A stretch of DNA of 25,202 bases, taken from contig DASQXE010000051.1 in the NCBI GenBank assembly GCA_035639875.1, forward strand, positions 1-25,202. The letters are read 5' to 3'. How positions within the stretch are numbered: position 1 is the stretch's first letter; every line of letters starts with the position of its first letter. Positions 8,178 to 15,590 of this stretch are shown one piece after another. Made by a program: the position numbers and the translations under genes. Below the pieces are notes generated by a model. It did no database searches. It worked only from the letters and a program-made list of their open reading frames with translations, and was not told the DNA's origin. This DNA is from JAIBJP01 sp035639875 (GTDB lineage: Bacteria; Actinomycetota; Thermoleophilia; Gaiellales; Gaiellaceae).

Positions 8178-8576
8178 TTAGACGAGCGTCGTGACATAGA
8201 CCTTGCGACGGCGGGGCCCGTCGAACTCGCAGAAGAAGATCCCCTGGTACGCGCCGAGCGCGAGGTCGCCGCCCTCGAGCGGAACGAGCACCTGCGGACT
8301 GACGAGCGAGGCACGGAAATGGGCGGGCGCGTTGGGCCCGTCGGCGTCGTCGTGGCGCCACCGCCAGTCCTCCCCCACGATGCGCTCGAACGCCTCTTCG
8401 AAGTCCTCCACGAGCTCCGGGTCGATCTTCTCGTTGATGGTGACGCCCGCCGTGGTATGCGGGACGTACACGAGAGCGGCCGACGCCTCGCCGTTCCCGC
8501 CCAGCGCTCCGCGTACGAGATCGGTGATGTTCACGAGCTGCGTCTTGCGCTCGGTCTGAAGCTCGATCTCCCGCAC
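8178..8576 (-). CDS. YjbQ/UPF0047 family protein
   Basis: 132 residues, the normal size for the family. Diagnostic motifs are VYVPHTTAGVTINE near residues 37-50, the acidic DPELVEDFE, WRHDDADGPNAPAH near 73-86, and a C-terminal YQGIFFCEFDGPR. Members of this family are small trimeric proteins with a conserved His/Asp cluster. They are annotated as secondary thiamine-phosphate synthase enzymes because some complement thiamin synthesis mutants, but the physiological role is unsettled. Start is GTG at 8576. Its 5' end faces the M3-like peptidase gene 22 bases away, so both promoters must overlap. Its 3' end converges on the broken secreted-protein gene with a 9-base gap. Confidence 0.92.
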   Translation of the reverse strand: MREIELQTERKTQLVNITDLVRGALGGNGEASAALVYVPHTTAGVTINEKIDPELVEDFEEAFERIVGEDWRWRHDDADGPNAPAHFRASLVSPQVLVPLEGGDLALGAYQGIFFCEFDGPRRRKVYVTTLV

Positions 8577-8598
8577 CGCGCACTATCCTAAGGGACAC

Positions 8599-10083
8599 AT
8601 GGCCACCGCCCCGGCAGCCCTGGACGCCTACCGGGAGGAGGCCGACCGGTTCATCGCAGCCCTGGACGAGGAGTACTACCTCCATTTCGCCGGGCTCAAG
8701 GACGAGTTCGAGCTGACGCCGATCTACGAGCGCTACGCCGACCTCACGACGCTCGACGCCTGTCGTCGTCTCGGCGAGGCGGCCGAGCGCGAGGGCGGCT
8801 CGCCGGAGCTCTGGCGCTTTGCGTGCGAGGGCTACATGGGCGATCTGACGCGCGCCGAGGCGGAGGAGATCGCCCGCCTCGAGGCAGCGCTGACCGTGGA
8901 GGTCGACGGCACGGAGATCGGCTTCCGCCTGATCCGGCCGGCGATCGCCAACGAGCCAGACCGCGGCCGACGCGAGCGGCTCGATCGTGCACGCACGGGG
9001 CTCACGGCGCGAGAGCTGGGGCCTCACTACGTCAGGATCGCCCAGACTCGGCGCGAAGCGGTCGGCACGCTCGGGGTCGACACGTATCGCGCTCTCTACG
9101 CCCGGTTCGGCTTCCCACTCGACCGTCTGGGCGCGCAGTGCGAGCGCTTTCTCGCGGACACGGAGGACCTGTATGTGAGCTCCTTCGATCGCCTGTTCCG
9201 CCGACGCGTCGGTATCCCGCTCGAGGAGGCCGAGCGCTGGGACGTCCCGCGGCTCTTCCGGGCGACCGAGTGGGATGCGGGCTTTCCCGCCGCCAAGATG
9301 CTGCCGGCGCTCGAGGGGACCCTCGCCGGGCTGGGAATCGACCTGCGCGAGCAGGAAAACGTGCACATCGACGTCGAACTGCGACCGACCAAGACTCCGC
9401 GCGCCTTCTGCGCCCCGGTTGAGGTTCCAGGCCGGATCATGCTCGTCATCCAGCCGATGGGCGGGCCGGACGACTGGCACGCGCTTTTCCACGAAGCCGG
9501 CCACACGGAGCACTACGCGCACACGTCCGCCGAGCTCCCCGTGGAGGCGCGCCGCCTCGGCGACAACGCTGTCACCGAGGGGTGGGCCATGCTCCTCGAG
9601 CTCCTGATCAACGATCCGGTCTGGCTCGCTCGCCGCCTCGACTTCGCGCGTCCGGAGGACTTCGCGGCCGAAGGCGCGACCGGCCTCCTGTACTTCCTGC
9701 GCCGTTATGCCGCTAAGTTCCTCTACGAGCTCGAGCTGCACGAAGGCGCGGAACTGGAGTCGATGAGCTCCCGTTATGTCGAGCGCATGTACGACGCGCT
9801 CAAGATCGAGATGTCGGGGTCGGATTACCTCGCCGACGTCGACCCTGGGTTCTACTCGTCCAGCTACCTCCGGGCGTGGGCATTCGAATCGCTCCTGCGC
9901 GGCTTTCTGCGCGAGGAGTTCGGGAACGAGTGGTTCGCGCGCCCCGAGGCTGGCTCGCTCCTCCGCGAGCTTTGGGCGGAGGGCCAGCGTCTCACCGCCG
10001 ACGAGCTGATCGACGAGGTGTTGGGCGCCGAGCTCGAGCTCGCTGCGGTCGCCGAGCGCATCGCCGAAGGAGTGTCGGCATGA
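8599..10083 (+). CDS. M3-like zinc metallopeptidase (gluzincin)
   Basis: 494 residues, acidic and largely helical, with no signal peptide, so probably cytosolic. The zinc site is explicit: H298-E299-A-G-H302 in FHEAGHTEHYAH, with a third ligand Glu at E327 in VTEGWAM, 25 residues after the second His. This spacing is that of thimet-oligopeptidase-like (M3) enzymes, and the glycine/tyrosine-rich C-terminal region (SGSDYLADVDPGFYSSSYL) also fits. It is shorter than PepF/oligopeptidase A, as many actinobacterial members are. It probably trims peptides, but the substrate is unknown. ATG at 8599 follows immediately after a possible -10 element. Its stop overlaps the next start (ATGA), implying translational coupling. 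Confidence 0.82.
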   Translation: MATAPAALDAYREEADRFIAALDEEYYLHFAGLKDEFELTPIYERYADLTTLDACRRLGEAAEREGGSPELWRFACEGYMGDLTRAEAEEIARLEAALTVEVDGTEIGFRLIRPAIANEPDRGRRERLDRARTGLTARELGPHYVRIAQTRREAVGTLGVDTYRALYARFGFPLDRLGAQCERFLADTEDLYVSSFDRLFRRRVGIPLEEAERWDVPRLFRATEWDAGFPAAKMLPALEGTLAGLGIDLREQENVHIDVELRPTKTPRAFCAPVEVPGRIMLVIQPMGGPDDWHALFHEAGHTEHYAHTSAELPVEARRLGDNAVTEGWAMLLELLINDPVWLARRLDFARPEDFAAEGATGLLYFLRRYAAKFLYELELHEGAELESMSSRYVERMYDALKIEMSGSDYLADVDPGFYSSSYLRAWAFESLLRGFLREEFGNEWFARPEAGSLLRELWAEGQRLTADELIDEVLGAELELAAVAERIAEGVSA

Positions 10084-11426
10084 GAAGGCTCCTGATCGCC
10101 GGCGCGGCCGGGCGCGACTTCCACAACTTCAACGTTGCTTTTCGAGGACGGGAGGACGTTCGCGTCGTCGCCTTCACGGCCACCCAGATCCCAGACATCG
10201 ACGACCGTGTCTACCCACCCGCGCTGGCCGGCCCGGGCTATCCAGACGGAATCCCGATCGTCCCCGAGGACGAGCTCGCCGACCTCGTTCGCCGCGAGGA
10301 GGTGGACGAGGTCGTGTTCGCCTACTCGGACGTGACCCACGAACACGTCATGCACATCGGCTCGACCGCGCTCGCCGCCGGCGCCGACTACGTCCTCCTC
10401 GGCCCCCGCTCGACCGAGCTCCGTTCCCGCAAGCCGGTCGTGGCGATCTGCGCGGTGCGAACGGGCTCGGGCAAGAGCCAGACCACACGCCACATCGCCG
10501 CGATCCTCCGCACCGCGGGCAAGAGGGTCGCGGTCCTTCGCCATCCGATGCCGTACGGTGACCTCAGAAAGCAGGCTGTGCAGCGGTTCGAGCGCTACGA
10601 GGACCTCGACGCGGCGGACGCCACGATCGAGGAGCGGGAGGAATACGAGCCGCATATCGCCGAGGGCAACATCGTCTTCGCGGGGATCGACTACGCCGCC
10701 ATTCTCGAGCGGGCCGAGGAGGAGGCGGACGTGATCGTGTGGGACGGCGGCAACAACGACACGCCCTTTATCCGCCCCACTCTGCACGTTGTGGTCGTCG
10801 ACCCCCATCGGCCCGGGCACGAGCTCCGCTACCACCCGGGCGAGCAGAACCTGCGCATGGCGGACGTCTGTGTCGTGAACAAGACGGACACGGCGCCGGC
10901 GGCGGGCGTGGAGGCGGTGATCGATTCGATCCGCCGAGTGAATCCACGCGCGCGCATCGTCCGCGCGGCTTCGCCGTTCGTCGTCGAGGCGGATACGCAC
11001 GAGATCGCCGGCAAGCGCGTCCTCGCGATCGAGGACGGTCCCACGCTCACGCACGGCGAGATGAGCTACGGGGCCGCCGTGCTGGCGGCGAAGCAGGGCG
11101 GAGCGGCCGAGCTCGTCGACCCGCGTCCCTTCGCGGTCGGCTCGATCAAGGAGACGTTCGCCAAGTACCCGCACGTGACCGAGCTCCTGCCGGCCATGGG
11201 ATACGGGCGCAAGCAGATGGAGGAGTTGCGCGAGACGATCGCGCGCTCGAACGCCGAGCTCGTTCTCATCGGCACGCCCATCGACCTCCGGCGCGTCATC
11301 GAGCTCGACAAGCCCGCCCTCCGGGTCACGTACCGGCTGCAGGAGCTCGGCGAGCCGACCCTGGCCGAGCTGCTCGTGGAACGCGGCATCATCGACTCGG
11401 TCCAGGCCCAACGGGCACCCGCCTAA
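10080..11426 (+). CDS. Cyclic 2,3-diphosphoglycerate synthetase-like P-loop protein
   Basis: 448 residues from ATG at 10080, which overlaps the peptidase stop. The N-terminal 115 residues form a Rossmann-like domain (RRLLIAGAAGRDFHNFN). A P-loop follows (RTGSGKSQTTRHIA, 127-140) with a GTPase-like half: VIVWDGGNNDTPF, VVVDPHRPG and the NKTD guanine-specificity motif. The C-terminal part includes HGEMSYGAAV and SIKETFAKYPH. Proteins of this architecture are annotated as cyclic 2,3-diphosphoglycerate synthetase after the Methanothermus enzyme, an osmolyte and thermoprotectant producer. In bacteria that activity is not established, so the name is by family only. Carbamate kinase follows 11 bases downstream and is probably co-transcribed. 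Confidence 0.8.
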   Translation: MRRLLIAGAAGRDFHNFNVAFRGREDVRVVAFTATQIPDIDDRVYPPALAGPGYPDGIPIVPEDELADLVRREEVDEVVFAYSDVTHEHVMHIGSTALAAGADYVLLGPRSTELRSRKPVVAICAVRTGSGKSQTTRHIAAILRTAGKRVAVLRHPMPYGDLRKQAVQRFERYEDLDAADATIEEREEYEPHIAEGNIVFAGIDYAAILERAEEEADVIVWDGGNNDTPFIRPTLHVVVVDPHRPGHELRYHPGEQNLRMADVCVVNKTDTAPAAGVEAVIDSIRRVNPRARIVRAASPFVVEADTHEIAGKRVLAIEDGPTLTHGEMSYGAAVLAAKQGGAAELVDPRPFAVGSIKETFAKYPHVTELLPAMGYGRKQMEELRETIARSNAELVLIGTPIDLRRVIELDKPALRVTYRLQELGEPTLAELLVERGIIDSVQAQRAPA

Positions 11427-11437
11427 CATCGGCTGCG

Positions 11438-12349
11438 GTGCTGACGGTCATCGCGCTGGGCGGGAACGCGCTCATGCAGCCTGGTGAGCGCGGGACGGCG
11501 GCGGAGCAGCGGGCGAACCTGGCGGCGACGTTCAGGGCCATCGCCCCGCTGATCCGGGTCGACCCAGTCGTGATCACGCACGGCAACGGGCCGCAGGTCG
11601 GCAACGAGCTGCTACGCCAAGAGCTGGCGAGCGCCGAAGCGCCCCCGCTTCCGCTCTACATCGCCGTCGCGCAAACACAGGCCGAGATCGGCGCGCTCGT
11701 CGCCGCCGAGCTCGAGCCGGTGGCCCGGAAGCCGGTGGCCGTCGTCATGACGCGGGTGGCTGTCGACTCGAACGATCCGGCGTTCGCCAACCCGACCAAG
11801 CCGGTCGGGCCGTTCTACGACGCCGAGCGTGCCAAGGTGCTGGAAGAGGAGCGTGGCTGGGCGGTGCGGGAGGACGCCGGCCGCGGCTGGCGTCGCGTCG
11901 TTCCCTCGCCTCAGCCGCTCGAGGTGCTCGAGCTCGGCGCGATCCGGACGCTCCTCGACGAGGGCGTGATCGTCGTTGCGGTCGGCGGTGGCGGCGTTCC
12001 CGTGGTCGCCCGCGACGGGCGGCACGACGGCGTCGACGCGGTCATCGACAAAGACCACGCCTCGGCGCTCCTCGCCACCGGCCTCGGCGCCGACCGGCTC
12101 GTCATCCTGACGCAGGTGCGAGCGGTCTACGCAGGATTCGGCACGGAGGACGAGCGCGCCGTTCAGGAGCTCCGTCCAGGCCGGGACGAGGCCATCATCG
12201 GGCAGCTCGCGGCCGGCAGCATGCGGCCCAAGGTCGAGGCCGCCTTCCGCTTCGTCGCCGAGACCGGCGGCGAGGCGCTCATCACGAGCGCAGACGCCCT
12301 CGAGAACGGCGAAGCCGGGACGAGGATCGTCCCGGCTTCGGACTCGTAA
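11438..12349 (+). CDS. arcC: Carbamate kinase
   Basis: 303 residues, standard for the family. GTG at 11438 was chosen because it begins the first beta strand, VIALGGNAL. Other family features are VITHGNGPQVGNELL, NPTKPVGPFY, VVPSPQP, VVAVGGGGVPV, and DKDHASALLATGLGADRLVILT, ending with SMRPKVEAAFRF. The enzyme interconverts carbamoyl phosphate plus ADP with carbamate plus ATP. In fermentative arginine or purine breakdown it makes ATP. Ornithine carbamoyltransferase lies just beyond the Hsp20 gene, but arginine deiminase is not in the window, so an arginine deiminase pathway is only suggested. A strong hairpin lies within the last codons. Confidence 0.95.
   Translation: MLTVIALGGNALMQPGERGTAAEQRANLAATFRAIAPLIRVDPVVITHGNGPQVGNELLRQELASAEAPPLPLYIAVAQTQAEIGALVAAELEPVARKPVAVVMTRVAVDSNDPAFANPTKPVGPFYDAERAKVLEEERGWAVREDAGRGWRRVVPSPQPLEVLELGAIRTLLDEGVIVVAVGGGGVPVVARDGRHDGVDAVIDKDHASALLATGLGADRLVILTQVRAVYAGFGTEDERAVQELRPGRDEAIIGQLAAGSMRPKVEAAFRFVAETGGEALITSADALENGEAGTRIVPASDS
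12311..12339 (+). terminator. Perfect 12-bp hairpin inside the 3' end of the carbamate kinase gene
   Basis: GAAGCCGGGACG at 12311-12322 is the exact reverse complement of 12328-12339, with a 5-base loop AGGAT. The stem is GC-rich and ends eight bases before the TAA stop at 12347. No U-run follows, so it may act as an RNA 3'-end stabiliser or a factor-assisted terminator, not as a classical intrinsic terminator. Confidence 0.5.
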
Positions 12350-12355
12350 TTCGCG

Positions 12356-12373
12356 GGCCGGACAAGTCCGGCC
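12356..12373. terminator. Inverted repeat between convergent carbamate kinase and hsp20 genes
   Basis: GGCCGGAC at 12356-12363 and GTCCGGCC at 12366-12373 form a perfect 8-bp inverted repeat around AA (in RNA about 7 bp with a CAAG loop). It lies in the 39-base gap between two convergent genes, where a bidirectional terminator is expected. No T-run is present on either side. Confidence 0.5.
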
Positions 12374-12388
12374 GCTGCAGGCGCGCCC

Positions 12389-12862
12389 CTACTTGCGGGT
12401 GGCCTTGCCCTCGATTGCGTCCTGCGTGCCGATCTTGATGCGCTTCGGCTTCTGCTCCTCCGGCTTCGGGACGCGGATCTCGAGGACGCCGTCCCGGTAG
12501 TCCGCCTCGATGTCGTCCTCCTTGACGCCGGTGGGGAGGGTCACGCTGCGGGAGAACTGCCCGAAGCGCCGCTCGTAGCGGTAAAAGCGGTCGCCTGTGT
12601 GCTCCTGCTTGCGCTCACGCTCACCGGAGACGGTGAGGACGTTGTCGTCAAGCTCGACGGCGATCTTGTCCTCCGGAATGCCCGGCAAGTCGAACGCGAG
12701 AACGAGCTCGTTCTCGGTCTCCCAGACGTCGACGGCCGGCAGCCACGTCGAGCTCTGGCCGTTGCCCGGGGCGGTCAGGCCCCCGAGCTGGCTCATCCAG
12801 CGGCCCATCTCATTCTGGAGGGCGGCGAGCTCGCGGAACGGTTCCCAACGGACGAGTGCCAT
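12389..12862 (-). CDS. Hsp20/alpha-crystallin small heat shock protein
   Basis: 157 residues. The N-terminus MALVRWEPFRELAALQNEM is typical of bacterial small heat shock proteins of the IbpA/Hsp18 class. The alpha-crystallin domain spans about 40-140, with VDVWETENELVLAFDLPG, the GERERKQE loop, FGQFSRSVTLP and GVLEIRVPKPE. These are ATP-independent chaperones that hold unfolded proteins in large oligomers in the cytosol. A strong AAAGGGGGT ribosome binding site and a sigma-70-like promoter stand upstream. The gene is divergent from ornithine carbamoyltransferase and convergent with carbamate kinase, so it is probably monocistronic. Confidence 0.96.
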   Translation of the reverse strand: MALVRWEPFRELAALQNEMGRWMSQLGGLTAPGNGQSSTWLPAVDVWETENELVLAFDLPGIPEDKIAVELDDNVLTVSGERERKQEHTGDRFYRYERRFGQFSRSVTLPTGVKEDDIEADYRDGVLEIRVPKPEEQKPKRIKIGTQDAIEGKATRK

Positions 12863-12896
12863 GTCGCAACCCCCTTTCGGATTTGAAGTCAGTACT

Positions 12897-12925
12897 AGGA
12901 TAAAATCTTAGCCTATTATTGTCAA
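12897..12925 (-). promoter_or_regulatory. Promoter of the hsp20 gene
   Basis: On the minus strand TTGACA (12925-12920) is followed by a 17-base spacer and TATCCT (12902-12897), a full -35 match and a 4/6 -10 match. The stretch 12881-12925 is markedly AT-rich against its surroundings. A leader of about 25 bases ends in AAAGGGGGT before ATG at 12862. I see no perfect CIRCE (TTAGCACTC-N9-GAGTGCTAA) or HAIR repeat, so the regulator is unclear. Confidence 0.6.
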
Positions 12926-12951
12926 GTTCGTCCAAACGCTAGGATCTGCGC

Positions 12952-13890
12952 GTGGTCACCGTCCAGCTCAAGGGCCGCGACTTTCTGCGCGTGCACGACT
13001 GGGACCGCGACGACCTCCTCACCGTGCTCGACCTCGCCGACCGCCTGAAGGCGCGCCAGCGAGAGCGGGTCGACCATCGCGTCCTCGAGGGCCGAACGCT
13101 CGGGATGATCTTCCAGAAGCCCTCGACACGGACTCGCGTCTCCTTCGAGGTCGGGATCGCGCAGCTGGGTGGAACCGGCCTGTACCTCGCCGCGGGCGAT
13201 CTGCAGCTGGGACGCGGGGAGACGGTCAAGGATACGGCCCACGTCCTCTCGCGCTACCTCGACGCGATCATGATTCGCACCTTCGCGCAGAGCGACGTGG
13301 ACGAGCTGGCGGAGCACGCCGACATCCCGGTCATCAACGGCCTGACCGATGAGTTCCACCCGTGCCAGGCACTCGCCGACGTGATGACGATTCGCGAGCG
13401 TTTCGGCGCCTTCGACGACGTGCGCGTCACATATCTCGGCGACGGCAACAACGTCTGCCACTCCCTCATGGTCGCGTGCGCGAAGCTCGGAATGGATTTC
13501 ACGGCGGCGACGCCGGAGGAGTACGAGCCGTCGCCCGAGGTGGTCGGCTGGGCGCGGGAGGCGGCAGAGGTATCCGGCGGCTCGGTGGAGATTCGCCACG
13601 ATGCGCGCGGCGCGGCCGAGGGCGCCGACGTCCTCTACACGGATGTGTGGACGAGCATGGGCCAGGAGGAGGAGCGGGCGCAGCGAGTCCTCGACCTGGC
13701 GGGATACCGGATCGACGACGAGCTCGTCGGGCTCGCAAGCGAGCGGGCCATCGTCCTCCACTGTCTCCCGGCTCACTACGGCGAGGAGATCACGGAAGCC
13801 ATCCTGTATGGGCCGCGATCGGCTGTTTGGGATCAGGCCGAGAACCGGCTCCACGCCCAGAAGGGGCTCATGGCGGCGATCATCCGGTAA
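12952..13890 (+). CDS. argF: Ornithine carbamoyltransferase
   Basis: 312 residues starting with GTG at 12952. Carbamoyl-phosphate binding motif S58-T-R-T-R62, H136-P-C-Q139, the ornithine-binding DVWTSMG at 231-237 and H270-C-L-P-A are all intact. The enzyme makes citrulline from ornithine and carbamoyl phosphate in arginine synthesis, or runs in reverse in the arginine deiminase pathway (then called arcB). No other arg gene lies next to it. Its nearest metabolic partner is carbamate kinase 600 bases away on the same strand, separated by hsp20. The anabolic role is the default reading. A rhomboid gene follows after 12 bases. Confidence 0.95.
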   Translation: MVTVQLKGRDFLRVHDWDRDDLLTVLDLADRLKARQRERVDHRVLEGRTLGMIFQKPSTRTRVSFEVGIAQLGGTGLYLAAGDLQLGRGETVKDTAHVLSRYLDAIMIRTFAQSDVDELAEHADIPVINGLTDEFHPCQALADVMTIRERFGAFDDVRVTYLGDGNNVCHSLMVACAKLGMDFTAATPEEYEPSPEVVGWAREAAEVSGGSVEIRHDARGAAEGADVLYTDVWTSMGQEEERAQRVLDLAGYRIDDELVGLASERAIVLHCLPAHYGEEITEAILYGPRSAVWDQAENRLHAQKGLMAAIIR

Positions 13891-13902
13891 GGATTCCGGG
13901 GC

Positions 13903-14604
13903 GTGCTGCCCCTGCGGGACAACGTTCCGACGCGCCGGTTCCCCGTCGTCACCGTCGCCATCATCGTCGCCAACTTCGCCGTCTGGCTCCTTTGGGAGAA
14001 AGCAGGCGCGGAGCCGGGTTTCCGGCAGTCCCTCGCGGACGGGGCCTACTTTCCGTGCGAGGTCGACGCGGCCTGCAACGGCCCAGGCTGGCCCTGGCCC
14101 GTCAACGTCTTCACGTCGATGTTCATGCACGCGGGGTGGGAGCACATCCTCGGCAACATGCTCTTCCTCTGGATCTTCGGGAACAACGTCGAGGATACGT
14201 TCGGGCGCGTACGCTTCCTGGTCTTCTATTTGGCCGGAGGCCTGGCGGCGACGGCGCTCCAAACATTCATCACGCTCGGGTTCGGCTCCGATCGGGACGC
14301 GGCCGTACCGAACCTCGGCGCGAGCGGCGCCATCGCTGCGGTTCTCGGCGCGTACTTCGTGCTGCTCCCGTGGGGTCGCGTCCTTACGTTCATCCTCCCC
14401 TTCTTCTTCCTCGAGCTGCCGGCGATGGTGTTTCTCGGGATCTGGTTCCTCTTCCAGCTCGTCGACGGCGGCTTCTCGTTCATCCAGCCGGAGAGCGGCG
14501 GCGGTGTCGCCTTCTTCGCTCACATCGGCGGTTTCGTCTTCGGCCTGCTCGTGGTGAAGGCCTTCGCGGCGGGGCGCCCGGGGCCGTACCGGCCAGCGTA
14601 TTGA
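13903..14604 (+). CDS. Rhomboid-family intramembrane serine protease
   Basis: 233 residues from GTG at 13903. Six or seven membrane helices are evident. The catalytic dyad is visible: S141 in GASGAIAAVLG and H207 in FAHIGGFVFG. The L1-loop/TM2 motif is also present (MFMHAGWEHILGNMLFLWIF, with H81 and N85 of the oxyanion site). Rhomboids cut transmembrane substrates within the membrane. The segment between TM1 and TM2 contains two cysteines (C52, C58) that could pair outside the cell. The stop overlaps the TTG start of the following zincin gene, so a functional link between two proteases is possible. Confidence 0.93.
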   Translation: MLPLRDNVPTRRFPVVTVAIIVANFAVWLLWEKAGAEPGFRQSLADGAYFPCEVDAACNGPGWPWPVNVFTSMFMHAGWEHILGNMLFLWIFGNNVEDTFGRVRFLVFYLAGGLAATALQTFITLGFGSDRDAAVPNLGASGAIAAVLGAYFVLLPWGRVLTFILPFFFLELPAMVFLGIWFLFQLVDGGFSFIQPESGGGVAFFAHIGGFVFGLLVVKAFAAGRPGPYRPAY

Positions 14605-14930
14605 CGTTCGAGGAGCACGTGCGGCGGGCGCTGGAGTCGCTCCCGGCCGACTTGCGGCAGGCGATGGCGAACGTGGAGATCGTCGTCGAGGACGAGAATC
14701 CGGACGATCCCGACCTCTTCGGGCTCTATCACGGCATCCCCCTCCCCGACCGCCACGACTACGCCGGCGTCCTCCCGGACAAGATCAGCATCTACAGGCT
14801 GCCGCTCGAGGAGGAGTTCGGAGACGACCCGCATGTCCTCGAGCGCGAGATCCGCGTCACCGTCCTCCACGAGATCGCGCACCACTTCGGCATCGACGAA
14901 GCCCGGCTCGCCGAGCTCGGCTGGTCTTAA
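14601..14930 (+). CDS. Minimal zincin metallopeptidase family protein (PF06262-type)
   Basis: 109 residues from TTG at 14601, in a TTGA overlap with the rhomboid stop. The upstream extension of this frame is an arginine-rich shadow of other genes, so this start is preferred. It begins MTFEEHVRRALESLP and ends with H90-E91-I-A-H94-H-F-G-I-D, an extended HExxHxxGxxD zinc site close to the C-terminus. LFGLYHGIPL and DKISIYR in the middle also fit this family of very small actinobacterial zincins. Substrate unknown. The gene ends 61 bases before the convergent DUF1360 gene. Confidence 0.85.
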   Translation: MTFEEHVRRALESLPADLRQAMANVEIVVEDENPDDPDLFGLYHGIPLPDRHDYAGVLPDKISIYRLPLEEEFGDDPHVLEREIRVTVLHEIAHHFGIDEARLAELGWS

Positions 14931-14961
14931 GGGACACACACCCTGGCCCTAAAGGACACCT

Positions 14962-14980
14962 CCCGGTGCCTGGCACCGGG
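14962..14980. terminator. Perfect 9-bp palindromic hairpin between convergent genes
   Basis: CCCGGTGCC, one T, then GGCACCGGG. On the plus strand a TTTTAG stretch follows ten bases later. It lies in the 61-base gap between the zincin gene and the convergent DUF1360 gene, consistent with a bidirectional terminator. Its GGTGCCTGGCACC core resembles dispersed palindromes seen in several bacterial genomes, so it could also be a repeat element. Confidence 0.55.
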
Positions 14981-14991
14981 TCTAGGCCGTT

Positions 14992-15417
14992 TTAGTCGTT
15001 CTGGAGCTTGACGAAGGCGGCGTTGAGGAAGTCGGCGACGGCCTGCGCGCCGAAGATGGAAGTGACGAGTCGCGTCTCGCGGGGAAAGAGGACGAGTGCG
15101 CACGAGAGCCCGGAGGCGGTCCAGAGGCTGACGCAGTACGGACAGGTGACGAGCTCGCCGAGCGCCCGCTCCATCCCCCGCGGCTTCGGCTCGGTCGCCT
15201 CCTCGTCCCGAGTGACCGGCGCGCGCACCCACGAGGTGACCTCGTCCTTGGCGACCAGTCGGCCGATCTTGTAGCTCGCGAGCCCGACGCGGACGACATC
15301 GCCGGGGCCGATCCGCTCCGGCAGGCGCCGATGCGCTAGGAGGAGGAAGCCGCCGAGCACGCCGCCGAACGCGGCCGTCAGCGCGGCGTACTCGGGAAGC
15401 GGCGTCTCGTCGCTCAC
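14992..15417 (-). CDS. DUF1360 family membrane-associated protein
   Basis: 141 residues. An N-terminal hydrophobic helix (ALTAAFGGVLGGFLLLAH) is followed by YKIGRLVAKDEVTSWVRAPV and LVTCPYCVSLWTA, the two conserved blocks of DUF1360, and a C-terminal hydrophobic region. The paired cysteines in TCPYC might bind metal or form a redox site; no function is established. The GTG start at 15417 overlaps the stop of the 58-residue gene (GTGA). It is the last gene of the long minus-strand series. Confidence 0.82.
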   Translation of the reverse strand: MSDETPLPEYAALTAAFGGVLGGFLLLAHRRLPERIGPGDVVRVGLASYKIGRLVAKDEVTSWVRAPVTRDEEATEPKPRGMERALGELVTCPYCVSLWTASGLSCALVLFPRETRLVTSIFGAQAVADFLNAAFVKLQND

Positions 15418-15590
15418 TTCTTGGCCTTCTTGATCTCGACGACGAGCTCGGCCTCGGCCTCTGGAGAGTTCGGAGGGTGCTTGGCGCGTATTTTGACCAG
15501 CTGACCGCCCTCGACCTCGAGGACAACCTCGTTCTGGTCGACCGGCTGGACCCGTACGACCTTCTTTCCTTCGAGCTCACGCCAGCTCAT
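15414..15590 (-). CDS. Small 58-residue protein of the PRC-barrel operon
   Basis: The start at 15590 was taken because it gives an ATGA overlap with the preceding PRC-barrel gene; the upstream extension is that gene's shadow. The product, beginning MSWRELEGKKVVRVQPVDQ, is lysine/glutamate-rich, with alternating hydrophobic strands (NEVVLEVEGGQLVKIRAK) and a charged tail ending KKAKK. It looks like a small beta-sheet domain, perhaps half of a PRC-like barrel. I do not recognise a family. Overlaps on both sides argue that it is a real gene. Confidence 0.72.
   Translation of the reverse strand: MSWRELEGKKVVRVQPVDQNEVVLEVEGGQLVKIRAKHPPNSPEAEAELVVEIKKAKK

Noticed and set aside
8122..9741. 539-codon minus-strand frame beneath the M3-like peptidase gene
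   Set aside because: It spans two real genes, is rich in Arg/Glu/Gly without any domain, and the plus-strand frame has an intact zinc site.
12891..12919. Possible plus-strand promoter for ornithine carbamoyltransferase with TATTAT at 12914
   Set aside because: The -10 is plausible, but no -35 at suitable spacing resembles TTGACA, and the AT-rich stretch is already explained by the hsp20 promoter.
12922..14523. 533-codon minus-strand frame opposite ornithine carbamoyltransferase and rhomboid
   Set aside because: Acidic/arginine-rich shadow of two genes with complete catalytic motifs on the other strand.
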